Of a DNA stretch of 64,000 nt, positions 36,601 through 45,700 are shown one piece after another. How positions within the stretch are numbered: the stretch's first letter is position 1; each line of letters opens with the position of its first letter. Below the pieces are notes generated by a model, which was given only the letters and a program-made list of their open reading frames with translations, ran no database searches and had not been told where the DNA came from. The DNA is from Saprospiraceae bacterium UBA2329 (GTDB lineage Bacteria; Bacteroidota; Bacteroidia; Chitinophagales; Saprospiraceae), in NCBI GenBank assembly GCA_002344975.1, contig DDUV01000102.1, positions 1 through 64,000 on the forward strand. Reading direction: 5' to 3'. The translations under genes and the position numbers were made by a program.

Positions 36601-36771
36601 CTTGTTCAGCATGTTTTGTGCTATGACATCGCTGGTCGTATTGTGTTGGAACAAAGGGATTTAGGCGGAAGCCAGATGGTCTTGGATATCAGTGCTCTGC
36701 CGCCGGGAGCATACACCATTCACGCCCTGAGCGAGCGCCGCCGCTACACCGCCCGCTTTGTCAAAATGTAA
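33652..36771 (+). CDS. secreted six-hairpin-like protein with LamG domain and T9SS tail
   Basis: A 1039-residue exported protein, third gene of the SusCD operon (26 nt after susD). The signal peptide ends VAFGQ. Residues ~25-560 are helical and Trp/Tyr-rich (MPNVYFYQLYDLYPDMGG, FAWVLYHAWKETGNAEYLKA), resembling an (alpha/alpha)6 toroid of six-hairpin glycosidases or lyases; I cannot assign a GH or PL family. Two Ig/PKD-like domains (~565-740), a LamG/concanavalin-type domain (~745-945, from LIAHYPFTGNAQDVSG) and a type A T9SS sorting domain (~960-1039, FPNPAADH) follow. It is probably a cell-surface glycan-degrading or glycan-binding enzyme of the locus. Acidic catalytic residues cannot be identified from sequence alone. 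Confidence 0.72.
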   Translation: MKRFYNHIVICFLGCIQVAFGQAGQLAVPRVDMMPNQPTPYNVRDWKQVAMRYDSFVYDVQKTGQYLPLTFINPAGVNYPQRPSFRMHTYVGTNSPFGNEAINVLPSLVGASLVGIDKSNQFGRNWVLMAQDFFNKNNGENLYLNAPSTTSGQDWWYDMMPNVYFYQLYDLYPDMGGEAGFQFTNIADRFAQAVRAMGGNDAPWQPAYMNYRAWRFATMQPNATGVPEPEAAGAFAWVLYHAWKETGNAEYLKAAEWSLEFLNEWAFNPSYELQLPYGTLIAAKMNAELGTGYNVGKMLNWSFDRGNLRGWGTITGTWGGFNVSGLVGEANNAGNDYAFQLNGVQQAAALAPMVRYDKRYARAVGKWMLNLSNATRLFYPGFLPANLQDASAWSAIHDPDQVIGYEALRQVWQGNSPYSTGDAVNGGWAATNLALYGSSSIGYLGAIVEKTNVDRILKIDVLKTDFFREEAYPTFLFYNSYSTARSVQWAVGDAASDIYDALSGNFILQNVSGVVNLNIPANEAVLVSICPAGGVITYDKNKMLVNGVVVDYRQNAQPYTAAPRIKSLASTANPLQIGAGATLYCTVEDADSEQFSYQWTTNAGAITGTEGEVSFTAPTQAGEVRIEVIVADPQGNADTAVLLLEIVPEINLPPVIAGIQKSAPYAAPGETLQLSCQAADPNNDAITYAWTASGGSFSGSGSSLNWTAPAAQGIYQISVTASDPAGLSASASTQMLVKIFNPTPGNLIAHYPFTGNAQDVSGNQLHGQAMGAVLTQDMFGTAQRAYYFNGGSQHISVANSPLLNFQNGITVSCWFNPGALPDRESFLLSHGSWQNRWKLSITPSRLLRWTINSVSGIADLDALIPLKTDTFYHLAATYDGSTMALYLGGELHSFKALSGLMRTAALPFLMGQMLPGDANYNFRGVIDEVKIFNYALVPESVNMLYQQEVTSATDGRAQQAGRLMVFPNPAADHIQAVLPDHGGLVQHVLCYDIAGRIVLEQRDLGGSQMVLDISALPPGAYTIHALSERRRYTARFVKM

Positions 36772-36806
36772 CCATTTATTCACTAACAATAAAATCGGAA
36801 ATAACA

Positions 36807-39800
36807 ATGAGGCAGTATCTATTACTCATGTTTGTATGGCTTCTTGGCTTAGCCGGGACTGCCTACGGGCAAACGCCTGCCGCGCATTACGCCTTTACGG
36901 GCCATGCCAAAGACGGTTCGGGTTTTGCCAACCATGCTGCTGTCAACGGAGCGAATCTCACGCAGGACCGCTTCGGGATAGCCAACCACGCCTTCTTTTT
37001 TGACGGCGAACAGAGCGGGCTGACGGCGCCCAATGCCGCACATCTCAATTCGGCCAACGCTACGATCAGCTTCTGGATCAACCCGGCATCGTTTCCGGCG
37101 CAGGGCGAAGCCTACCTGCTCTCCTTCGGCGGCTGGCAACAGCGCTGGAAAATTTCATTGCCCGGCCACGGCAAACCCGTTTTTACCACCCACTCCAACG
37201 GTGCTTGTTGCAGCGACATGGACTCCAACTCGCCGCTGCCTGCCAACGTGTGGACGCATGTGACGATGGTTCACAACGGCACGCAGAACATCATCTATTT
37301 CAATGGTGTAGAGGTGAATCAGAAAAGCGTGAACGGCGCCCTCGATCCCACCACGCACCCCTTGGGCATCGGTTATGATCCGATAGACAATGCCAATTAT
37401 TTTCATGGCGCGTTGGACGAGGTGATGCTCTTCGATCAGGCTTTGAGCGCTGCCGAAATTGCCGCCTTGTACAACCAGCAAAACACGCCTCCTACGACGG
37501 ACGACAGCACAGTGGCCTCGTACGCCTTCAAAGGAAACGGCGCCGACGGCACGCCTTTCGGCAACCACCTCGACCTGAGTACCGCTGCCCTGAGCACCGA
37601 CCGGTTCGGGTTCGGAAAAAGCGCACTGCTGTGCAACGGCCAATCCTCGGAGGCCAAAGCTCCCAACAGCAACCAACTCAACTCGCCGTACGCAACGGTC
37701 AGTTTTTGGGTGAAAGTGAACAACCTGCCCGGCAACGGAGAAGCCTTCCTGCTCTCCTTCGGCGGCTGGCAGGAACGCTGGAAAATCTCGCTGCCGCCCC
37801 ACGGTAAACCCGTGTGGACCACCAATCACTCCAACGGCATCTCCGATATGGACAGCGGCGACGGCAACGCCCTGCAACCCGGCGTATGGACGCATGTAAC
37901 GATGGTACACGATGGAGCCAAAGACAAGATTTTTATCAACGGCGCTCAGGCTGCTGAAAAAAATGTGGCAGGCACGCTCAACAGCACCACCCATATTCTG
38001 GGCCTCGGCTACAATCCGATAGACGGCGGCAACTGGTTTGACGGCTCGCTTGACGACATACAACTCTACAATTACGCCCTCTCCGACGCAGAAATCGCTG
38101 CCCTGTATGCCGCTCAGGCTGCTTTCCCCGGCACGCCTTCCAACCTCGTAGCGCACTACAGCCTCAACGGAGACGGCAACGACGATACTCCATTGAGCAA
38201 CCATGCTGCCTTGGAAAACGGCGCTGCTGCTGTGGCCAATCGCCACGACTGGGCCTCCAATGCCCTGGAAGGCGCGGCTCTGGCCGACAACTCACCCGCT
38301 TTGCAGTCCGATCATACCACCATCAGTTTTTGGGTCAGGCCCAACAGCTACCCTGGCAGCGGCGAGGTGTATCTGATGTCGAACGGCGGCTGGCAGGAGC
38401 GCTGGAAAATCTCCATGCCTTCGCACGGCAAGCCCGTATTCACTACCCACTCCGGCGGCGCCTGCTGTGCCGATATGGATTCGGGGGGCAACAACTCCCT
38501 GCCCATCGGCGAATGGACGCATGTCGTCATGGTGCATGACGGCGAAAAAGACAAAATTTTCTTCAACGGCGTGCTGATGAACGAGCGCAATTCGCCCGGC
38601 GCTTTGGACAAAACCAAACATCCGCTGGGCATCGGCTTCGATCCCATTGACGGGGGCAGCTACTTCGACGGCGCGTTCGATGATGTGCAGATTTACAACA
38701 CAGCCCTGAGCAATGCCGAAATTGCGGCCCTGTACGACGCTCAAAATCAAGCACCTACGGTGGGCGGTAATTTGGTGGCGCATTACGCCTTCAGCGGCAA
38801 CAGCCGCGATGAAACCGCGTACAGCAACCACGCCTCCGCCTCCGTGCCCGGCAAAGACCGTTTCGGCAAGGCCAACAAAGCCGCCGCTTTTGACGGTGAA
38901 TTTACGGAAGTGAAGGCCGACAATTCGCCACAACTCAACTCGCCGCAAACCACCGTAGCTTTTTGGGTCAGGCCCAACAGTCTGCCCGGCAACGGAGAAG
39001 CCTTCCTGCTCTCTTTCGGCGGCTGGCAGGAACGCTGGAAAATTTCGCTGCCGCCCCACGGCAAACCCGTATGGACCACCAATCACACCAACGGCATCTC
39101 CGACATGGACAGCGGCGACGGCAACGCTTTGGAAGTGGGCGAATGGACGCATGTAGCAATGGTACATGACGGCCTCAAAAATCTCATCTACATGGATGGC
39201 GCTTTGGTGGCTCAGAAAGATGTAGTCGGCAACCTGAACAACACCACCCGTTCCTTCGGCATGGGCTACAACCCCATTGACGGCGGCAACTGGTTTGACG
39301 GCTTATTGGACGAAGTGCAGGTTTACAACACGGCCCTCTCGGCAGCAGAAATAGCCGCACTTTACACCGCTCAATCACAGGATGGCGGTTCCGGCGACGA
39401 TGAGGCGCCCTGCTCTCCGCTCAACCTCACGGCAGGCGTCAGTTTCAATAATGTCAGTTTAGACTGGCTGCCCGCTACCGACAACGTGGGCGTAGTGGCC
39501 TACAATGTTTATATAGACGGCGTTACGGCGATCTCTACCGCACAAACCACCGCGTACTTCCCGGGGCTGACTCCTCTCAGGCAGTTTGAGTTCGGCGTGA
39601 CCGCCATAGATGAGGCCGGCAACGAGTCATTACCTACCACTTTGCGCGTCACCACCGGCCCCGATGAAAGCCCCGATGTGACGCCGCCCACCATGCCCGG
39701 CAATCTCGCCGGCTCGCCGAGCTTCAATGCTGTGCTGCTGAGTTGGACGGCTTCCACCGATGACAGGCAGGTGGCCGGGTACTACGTTTGGGTGGACGGC

Positions 39801-40895
39801 GATCTCTTTGCCACTGTTTCTGCTGCCACACTTTCCGTATTAGTGGGTGGTCTGGAGCCGCTTACGCTGTATTCGTTTGAAGTGGCGGCATTCGACATGG
39901 CCGGCAATGTTTCCGAAATTGCCGAAATCACGCTCAGCACCACCGCCCCGCTCGATACCGGCGAACCCGGTTTGGTGGCCCATTATCCCTTCGACGGCAA
40001 TGCCAACGATGCCACGCCTTACCAGAATCACGGCGTTATTGGGGGCAACCCCACTTTTGAGACGCCCAACCACGCTCATGGCGGCGCTTTCAACATTCGT
40101 TTTGACGGCGTGCAGGATTCCGTGCTGGCGCCCAATGCCGTGCAGTTGATTTCTGATTTCACCACCGTTTCGTTCTGGATTCGGGTGGATGATCGCAACT
40201 TGGCCGATGCAGAGGCGTATGTGCTTGACTTCGGCCACTGGAATCAGCGCTGGAAAATTTCGCTGCCGCAACACCTCAAAATTGTGTGGACAACCAACAG
40301 CAACAATGCGCAATTCACCAACTTCATCTCCGACATGGACAGCGGCGACGGCAACGAAATGGTGCTCGGCTTTTGGTGGTACGTCACGATGGTACACGAC
40401 GGACAGTTTGACATCATCTACGTCAATGGTCAGGAAGTGAACCGCAAACCGGTCATCGGCAAGCTCAACAGCACCGGCAGGCCCTTGTGTTTCGGCAACA
40501 ACCCGATTGAAGGCGGCCAGTATTTCATCGGCGCTTTGGACAATGTGAAAATTTACAACAAAGCGCTCACCGCATCCGAAATATCGGCCCTGTTTGCCAC
40601 CGGTACCAGCAGCGCCAAAGAACCCGATTTTGCAGCAGCTTATATTGAATCGGCATTTCCCAATCCCGCAACTGAAACGCTGACGGTGCGCCACAGCCTG
40701 CCTTCCGGCCAAGACCTCCTGCTCAGAGTTTTTGATCTGACGGGCCGCCAGTTGGATGCCGTTCAGATAGGGCGCGCAGAGGTGGCTTCGGGCCAATTCC
40801 AACTCGATGTTCGGAAGTACCCGGCCGGCTCTTATTCGCTCAATTTTATTTTGGGAGGTAAAAACATCGGCTCGTTGAAATTCAATAAGCAATAA
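36807..40895 (+). CDS. surface protein with five LamG domains, two FN3 domains and T9SS tail
   Basis: A 1362-residue exported protein. After the signal peptide (GLAGTAYGQ) come four LamG/concanavalin-like domains (~22-225, ~235-430, ~446-645, ~654-860), two fibronectin type III domains (~865-960 and ~965-1050), a fifth LamG domain (~1053-1265) and a type A T9SS sorting domain (~1283-1362, FPNPATETL). Domains 1 and 3 share a GACC-(S/A)-DMDS variant, domains 2 and 4 share WTTNH-x-NGISDMDSGDGNAL, so the first four are a duplicated A-B pair. No catalytic domain is seen; a multivalent glycan-binding or adhesive role in the SusCD locus is likely. A strong terminator follows. Confidence 0.85.
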   Translation: MRQYLLLMFVWLLGLAGTAYGQTPAAHYAFTGHAKDGSGFANHAAVNGANLTQDRFGIANHAFFFDGEQSGLTAPNAAHLNSANATISFWINPASFPAQGEAYLLSFGGWQQRWKISLPGHGKPVFTTHSNGACCSDMDSNSPLPANVWTHVTMVHNGTQNIIYFNGVEVNQKSVNGALDPTTHPLGIGYDPIDNANYFHGALDEVMLFDQALSAAEIAALYNQQNTPPTTDDSTVASYAFKGNGADGTPFGNHLDLSTAALSTDRFGFGKSALLCNGQSSEAKAPNSNQLNSPYATVSFWVKVNNLPGNGEAFLLSFGGWQERWKISLPPHGKPVWTTNHSNGISDMDSGDGNALQPGVWTHVTMVHDGAKDKIFINGAQAAEKNVAGTLNSTTHILGLGYNPIDGGNWFDGSLDDIQLYNYALSDAEIAALYAAQAAFPGTPSNLVAHYSLNGDGNDDTPLSNHAALENGAAAVANRHDWASNALEGAALADNSPALQSDHTTISFWVRPNSYPGSGEVYLMSNGGWQERWKISMPSHGKPVFTTHSGGACCADMDSGGNNSLPIGEWTHVVMVHDGEKDKIFFNGVLMNERNSPGALDKTKHPLGIGFDPIDGGSYFDGAFDDVQIYNTALSNAEIAALYDAQNQAPTVGGNLVAHYAFSGNSRDETAYSNHASASVPGKDRFGKANKAAAFDGEFTEVKADNSPQLNSPQTTVAFWVRPNSLPGNGEAFLLSFGGWQERWKISLPPHGKPVWTTNHTNGISDMDSGDGNALEVGEWTHVAMVHDGLKNLIYMDGALVAQKDVVGNLNNTTRSFGMGYNPIDGGNWFDGLLDEVQVYNTALSAAEIAALYTAQSQDGGSGDDEAPCSPLNLTAGVSFNNVSLDWLPATDNVGVVAYNVYIDGVTAISTAQTTAYFPGLTPLRQFEFGVTAIDEAGNESLPTTLRVTTGPDESPDVTPPTMPGNLAGSPSFNAVLLSWTASTDDRQVAGYYVWVDGDLFATVSAATLSVLVGGLEPLTLYSFEVAAFDMAGNVSEIAEITLSTTAPLDTGEPGLVAHYPFDGNANDATPYQNHGVIGGNPTFETPNHAHGGAFNIRFDGVQDSVLAPNAVQLISDFTTVSFWIRVDDRNLADAEAYVLDFGHWNQRWKISLPQHLKIVWTTNSNNAQFTNFISDMDSGDGNEMVLGFWWYVTMVHDGQFDIIYVNGQEVNRKPVIGKLNSTGRPLCFGNNPIEGGQYFIGALDNVKIYNKALTASEISALFATGTSSAKEPDFAAAYIESAFPNPATETLTVRHSLPSGQDLLLRVFDLTGRQLDAVQIGRAEVASGQFQLDVRKYPAGSYSLNFILGGKNIGSLKFNKQ
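37729..39129 (+). repeat. intragenic direct repeats in the LamG gene
   Basis: About 140 nt at 37729-37870 recur nearly identically at 38988-39129 (spacing 1259 nt), differing mainly at synonymous positions. They are the cores of LamG domains 2 and 4 and mark duplication of a two-domain unit inside the gene. Confidence 0.75.
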
Positions 40896-40903
40896 CCGAT
40901 GTC

Positions 40904-40959
40904 CCTGATCTGCAGGCGCCCCATTCCTAAGGGACGCTTGCAGATCAGGACCTCTTTTT
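40904..40959 (+). terminator. intrinsic terminator after the LamG gene
   Basis: A 15-bp stem, CCTGATCTGCAGGCG (40904-40918) with CGCTTGCAGATCAGG (40935-40949) and one G-T pair, is followed within 6 nt by TTTTTATTT. It separates the SusCD operon from the GH130 gene and shows that an in-frame ATG at 40899 cannot be the GH130 start. Confidence 0.85.
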
Positions 40960-40991
40960 ATTTAACAGCCAATCAGTCAGTCTCTCAGGTC

Positions 40992-42041
40992 ATGGTCGAA
41001 CGTTTTCCTCAAAATCCTATTTTGACAAAAGCAGACATACGGCCCAGCCATCCCGACTGGGTGGTGGAATGTGTGCTCAATCCGGGGGTTTTTCGCTTCG
41101 ATGGTAAAATCTGGCTCTTGTTGCGCATCGCTGAGCGCCCTGTTCAGCGGGCCGGCATGGTCTCATTTCCGGTGATGAACGGCGACGGTAAATTCCATAT
41201 CATGGAGTTTTCGCTCAAAGACTCCCTGCTCGATTTGTCGGACTCCCGAATGGTGGGCTACAACGGCGCCACCTACCTCTCCACCATGTCGCATCTGCGT
41301 TTGGTGTGCAGCGAGGACGGCGTGCATTTTCGGGAACCGGAAGACTTGCCTGCACAAATTTTTGGGCAGGGAGCGCTCGAAACCCTCGGCATAGAAGACT
41401 GCCGGGTGAGTTTTATAGACGGCGCCTACCACCTGACTTATACGCAGGTGTCGGAAAACGGGGTGGGGGTAGGATTGATGCGCACCCAAGACTGGCGGAA
41501 TTTCAGCCGGGACGGCATGATTTTGCCGCCGCACAACAAAGACTGCGCCCTGTTTGAAGAAAAAATAGGCGGGCGATATTATTGCCTGCACAGGCCCTCC
41601 GGCCTCGGTCCCGGCGGCAATTTCATCTGGATGGCCGCTTCGCCCGATCTCCAGCACTGGGGGCGGCATCAGTGCATCCTCAATACCCGCGAAAAGTGGT
41701 GGGACAGCGTTCGCGTGGGCGCCGGGGCATCGCCGATCAAAACTTCGGAAGGCTGGTTGGAGATTTATCATGGCGCCGATCATCGGCACCGGTATTGTCT
41801 CGGCGCGGTGCTGCTCGATCTGCACGATCCATCCAAAGTACTGGCCCGCTCCAAAGACCCGCTGCTGGAACCGGTTTATGACTACGAGCAAAGCGGCTTT
41901 TTCGGCAATGTGGTTTTCACCAACGGCCATATTGTGGACGGCGACGCCATTACGATTTATTACGGCGCTTCGGATGAGGTGATCTGCGGCGCGACGCTCT
42001 CGGTAGAAGGGGTGTTGGCGGCGCTGCTGAGGGGGGATTAG
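40992..42041 (+). CDS. GH130-family enzyme, probable mannosyl phosphorylase or mannosidase
   Basis: A 349-residue cytoplasmic enzyme with a five-bladed beta-propeller fold. GH130 members phosphorolyse or hydrolyse beta-mannosides. The N-terminus NPILTKADIRPSHPDWVVEC, the GIEDCR motif (the Glu-Asp-x-Arg at the active site) and the later SPIKTSEGWLEIYHGAD are family landmarks. No signal peptide is present, so it acts on imported oligosaccharide. The ATG chosen lies after the terminator of the upstream gene. The stop codon overlaps by 4 nt the stop of a fragment of an ABC ATPase gene on the other strand. Whether it prefers beta-1,4- or beta-1,2-linkages cannot be read here. Confidence 0.88.
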   Translation: MVERFPQNPILTKADIRPSHPDWVVECVLNPGVFRFDGKIWLLLRIAERPVQRAGMVSFPVMNGDGKFHIMEFSLKDSLLDLSDSRMVGYNGATYLSTMSHLRLVCSEDGVHFREPEDLPAQIFGQGALETLGIEDCRVSFIDGAYHLTYTQVSENGVGVGLMRTQDWRNFSRDGMILPPHNKDCALFEEKIGGRYYCLHRPSGLGPGGNFIWMAASPDLQHWGRHQCILNTREKWWDSVRVGAGASPIKTSEGWLEIYHGADHRHRYCLGAVLLDLHDPSKVLARSKDPLLEPVYDYEQSGFFGNVVFTNGHIVDGDAITIYYGASDEVICGATLSVEGVLAALLRGD

Positions 42042-42091
42042 TCCACCACCTTTCCGCTTTCGAGGTCAAAAAAGTGCATTTTATCCAGGCG
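42038..42091 (-). pseudogene. 3'-end fragment of a UgpC/MsmK-type ABC ATPase gene
   Basis: On the minus strand this reads LDKMHFFDLESGKVVD and a stop. The intact ATPase gene ending at 57005 finishes LDKMHFFDLESGRAVG. 38 nt (42052-42089) are identical to 57019-57056, including synonymous positions. Nothing upstream of the fragment resembles the rest of the gene. It is either the displaced original 3' end of the ATPase gene or the remnant of a second copy. Confidence 0.8.
42052..42089 (+). repeat. left 38-bp direct repeat
   Basis: Begins TTCCGCTTTCGAGGTCAAAA and ends TTTTATCCAGG; identical to the right copy at 57019-57056 and in the same orientation. Confidence 0.95.
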
Positions 42092-42522
42092 GGAACCGGC
42101 ATTACAGCTGTCAGCCTTGGGCTGTACATCGCCCAAAAACGTCACGCCTTTTTCCTCACAGGGGGAACAGCCTGCCACTCGGGGTAGGCTGTTCCCCCTG
42201 CCCCAAAAACACGCTACGTTTTTCGGCACTTGCAATCGGCAGTTTCGGCCGTATGAATGCGTTCAGGCTGTAGCCCAAAAACACGGCAAACCCAAGAGCA
42301 ACGCGGGGACCGGCATTACAGATTTTAGGAGATGGACGACAGAAAAACCGGAAAGAACCGCGCCACGGCGCGGCGTGATTTTTGGTTCTTTTCATCCAGG
42401 AAAAGAACAACACTACGGCGCATCACGGCATTGAATACAACTATCAGCCTTGGGCTGAACATCGTCCGAAAACCGTCACGGCCTTTTCCCCACAGGGGGA
42501 ACAGCCTGCGCCTGCCACTCGG
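42091..42522. repeat. intergenic repeat cluster left of the secreted-protein genes
   Basis: About 650 bases without a gene follow the GH130 stop. A 72-79-nt unit occurs at 42111-42182 and 42444-42522 (start TCAGCCTTGGGCTG, end CTGCCACTCGG). A 17-nt word GGGAACCGGCATTACAG (42091-42107) recurs at 42305-42321 with one change. A perfect 14-bp inverted repeat, AGGGGGAACAGCCT (42160-42173) with its complement at 42186-42199, lies over the end of the first unit. A further palindrome (CCGCGCC/GGCGCGG) sits near 42360, inside GAAAGAACC/GGTTCTTTTC arms. Confidence 0.7.
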
Positions 42523-42524
42523 CT

Positions 42525-42575
42525 TAGTGAAGGGGTGACTCAGCCTGTTTCAACGGGGTAGTCACCCCTTCGCTA
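42525..42575 (+). repeat. hairpin related to the terminator at the other island end
   Basis: TAGTGAAGGGGTGACT (42525-42540) pairs with AGTCACCCCTTCGCTA (42560-42575), one G-T pair, 19-nt loop. The same hairpin family, with a GGGGGG/CCCCCC variant, occurs at 56944-56994. No T-run follows this copy. Confidence 0.75.
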
Positions 42576-42626
42576 TGCTGGAAACATCCCCGCCGAAAAA
42601 AAACAAAAAAAATTCCCCGCCAAAAC

Positions 42627-42657
42627 TTGCCGGTTTCAAAAATTCCGTTTTCCTTTG
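42627..42657 (+). promoter_or_regulatory. possible promoter of the metzincin gene
   Basis: TTG (42627-42629), a 20-nt spacer and TTCCTTTG (42650-42657), one mismatch to TAnnTTTG. It would start transcription near 42664, ahead of an ATG at 42692 that precedes the C10 tract, not only ahead of the TTG at 42744. Confidence 0.4.
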
Positions 42658-42709
42658 CCTTCGTAATAATAACCCACAACCCTTGAATTGTATGAAGAAT
42701 TTAATTTTG

Positions 42710-42719
42710 CCCCCCCCCC
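42710..42719 (+). repeat. C10 homopolymer tract at the start of the metzincin gene
   Basis: Ten consecutive C residues lie between an ATG at 42692 and the main reading frame. With ten C the ATG frame stops at 42740-42742; with nine (or twelve) C it runs in frame into the 1620-residue protein. A candidate phase-variation switch; homopolymer miscalling is the simple alternative. Confidence 0.7.
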
Positions 42720-42743
42720 GGAAATGTTGGTATAAGTTTTGAT

Positions 42744-45700
42744 TTGACCGTCAAAAAGCGCCGACCAAGCCCCGGAATCCCAAAATGGCTGCCGATGCTC
42801 TCCGCAGTTTTGCTGCTGCTCGCCTGTTGTTTGCCCCGCACTGCCCATGCGCAGGGTGCCTGCGGCGAATGGGCTCAGACAGCCATTGGTGCGCCATTGT
42901 CCAGCTCGGCTCAATTCGACGCCTGCGCGCCGGGAACCATCACCATTACTTCTGCCGGTGCGGGCAGCAGCAGCGCCGACAAGCAATATATGGTGCAGCG
43001 CGAACTTTGCGGCAATGGAGAAATCGTAGTAAAAATAGAAAGCATCAGCAATGGGCGCGCCGGCTTGGAAATACGCGCCGACAATGCACCGGGGGCCGTC
43101 AAGGCCGGCCTGAAAACGCCTTTGAGCAGTACGCTTACGCGCTACCTCCGCAATGCTCCCGGTACGGCGCAATCTGCAAGCTCCATTAATGCTATCGGCC
43201 ACCGCTGGCTGAGATTGGTGCGCAACGGGAGCAACATCCAGTTGTTTTGGTCTCCGAATGGGACCAATTGGACATCAGCCGCTTTATATACCAATATGGC
43301 CCTGCCCGCCTGCGCCCGCATCGGCATCTATGTGGAGAGCAACAACGCCTCCGTCGCCACCGGGGTGTTCAGCAACCTGAGCGTCAGCGAGGTCAACCCC
43401 CCAGCCACCACCTTCTCCTTCGCCGCCGGCAGCCTGAGCGCCGATGCGGGCGAAGAAGTGCAGGTGTGTGTGAACATAGCCAATCCCTGTGCCTGTGCGC
43501 CGGCCTCGGTGCAGGTGGCCTTGCAGGGCAACGCCGCTCCGCACCTGTCGGGTTTCAGTACGCAGACCCTGCAGTTTCAGTCGGGCGACATGCAAAAGTG
43601 CTTTTCGCTCTCTACCGCCGCCGCGCCGGGCGACGGCTCTTACACCCTGATCCTCCAAAACCCCACCGGAGGCAATGACGCCGCCATAGGCGCGCAGTCG
43701 GCCCTCGCGGTTGCCGTCACAGGCGAGCCGGCAACGCCGACGGACTGCCCCTGGGCCGGGCCGGACAGGGAGATGTGCCGGGGGGATACCATCACCATTG
43801 GTTGCATTCCGCCCGACTCATTAAACGGACTCTGCTTTTACTGGTGGCCACAGGAAAACATGGAGCAGCCATCCTCTGCCCAAACCAGAGTCTGGCCAGA
43901 TGAGGATACACAATATGTGGTGTATGTAACCGACGATCAGGGGCATTTGCATGGCATTGATACTGTAAACATCACCGTGTTGCAACCGGGAGCGCTTCGC
44001 ATCAGTCCCAATCCTTCGTATCTGTGTAACGGCGCGCCGGATACGCTTCGGACAAGCGGAAGCTTTGCAACCTATCTTTGGTCAAGCGGCCAAACGAGCG
44101 CCGACATAGTTGTTTCTACGCCGGGTACTTATCGCGTTACGGCTACCTCTGCCGAAGGTTGTGAAGTAGTGGATTCCGTTGTTGTGCAGGCTTTTGATTT
44201 TCAGGCACAACTCACGCCTCAAAACCCCGTTTTTTGCCAGGATTCCATTAAATTTACTGCAACTTCCAACGCTCACACCATGGGCTGGTATGTGGAAGGC
44301 GAGCTTATGACATACAGCAACGAATTTGTAATGCACTGGATAGCGCCGGTAGAAGCAGTGTTTTATGGCCCCGGTGGTTGTAGGGAAGTCAGGCATATTG
44401 AGTTTTCGCGCGCCATAGAGGATGTTGTGGTTTTTCCGGCACAACCTGTCATTTGTTTTGATGACACGCTGACCTTAACGGCCGCGCCGGGATTTGCTAC
44501 ATATCGCTGGTATGATGATGAGGGCGGATATTTACTTTCCAATACGCCTTCCGTGCAGGTCACCCAACCGATGATACACTATATTGAGGTGACGGATGCC
44601 AACGGCTGCGTTTTTGGAAAAGAGGTGGAGATCAATTACGCTCCGGCCATCGAATCGGAAATTGCTGTGGATTTTACTTCCATCTGTTTTCAGGAGCCGG
44701 GTTTCGTACCCCCGCCAGGTGTGAGCAGGCCCAAAAGCACACAACAGCAATGCGCCGCACTGGCAGCTTTGGATGCCGGCGAGGGCTTTGTTACTTATGT
44801 CTGGAGCAACGGCGCTTCCGGGCGCAATATTCAGGTAGATGAGCCTGGCGAATACGCCGTGACCATTACTGATGCTTCCGGTTGCACGTTCTCGCCGCGG
44901 CCTGTAATCGTTGCACCTTGCACAGACCCACCGTTTGCTTTCACACCCGGTACAGCGCCGGTCATAAGTTGTACCACCCCTGCGAAACTGTCGCCGGGAG
45001 CGGGTTTTGCACATTATTCGTGGTCTGATGGAAGCACGCTGGACACACTGACCACCACATTGCCGGGCCTTTATACCGTTACGGTCACGGATTTCAACGG
45101 TTGTCAGGCTGTGCAAAAATACCAATTGGACATAGCGGACGCCAATGCGACAGTGGACTTGGAATTATTCAAACCTGCTGCATTGGCGGGCAATACCACC
45201 ACCCTCGTCGCGGACGAAGACGCTGTGGGCGGCATGACCTTTGTAAATGCCGATAACGATGACAAAGACAAAATTTTCGATATAGACGACAAAGATGTGA
45301 CCAACGGTGATGATGACCTGATGCGCCTCCGGCTCAAATTGGACCCGGCAGGCATGACGACGCGTACCGTTACTTTACGCGCCTTATCGGGAGGCAATAC
45401 AGTGAAAATATGGCGCTCGAATACCAAAAAAGCAGGAGAGTACATCTTGGGAACGCCTGTTGAACTGACCCAGCCGGATGGCAGCTTTTTTGTTTTGGAC
45501 TTATGGGTAGAAGGCGTAAAAGCGCATACCCGGCAACGGGAAACCATACTGGTACTGGAATGTGCCGGTCCGCAGGCTTCCCTGTGTTTGCAAAGCGACT
45601 CCGTTTCCCTCACCATTGTAGGGCTGAAAGAACTGGCATGGAAAGGACGCAACAATGGATTTGACGGAGGCGCCAACCAAAGCAATACCCTCGATACCGC

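Noticed and set aside
37729..39129. Regularly spaced repeats considered as a CRISPR-like array
   Set aside because: The repeats are long, lie 1259 nt apart and encode LamG domains; there are no short spacers or cas genes. No CRISPR array was seen in the window.
40899..40991. Upstream ATG for the GH130 gene
   Set aside because: The extra 31 codons lie within the terminator hairpin of the LamG gene and do not resemble GH130 N-termini.
42160..42199. Perfect 14-bp inverted repeat considered as a terminator for GH130
   Set aside because: No T-run follows on either strand, so it was listed as part of the repeat cluster.
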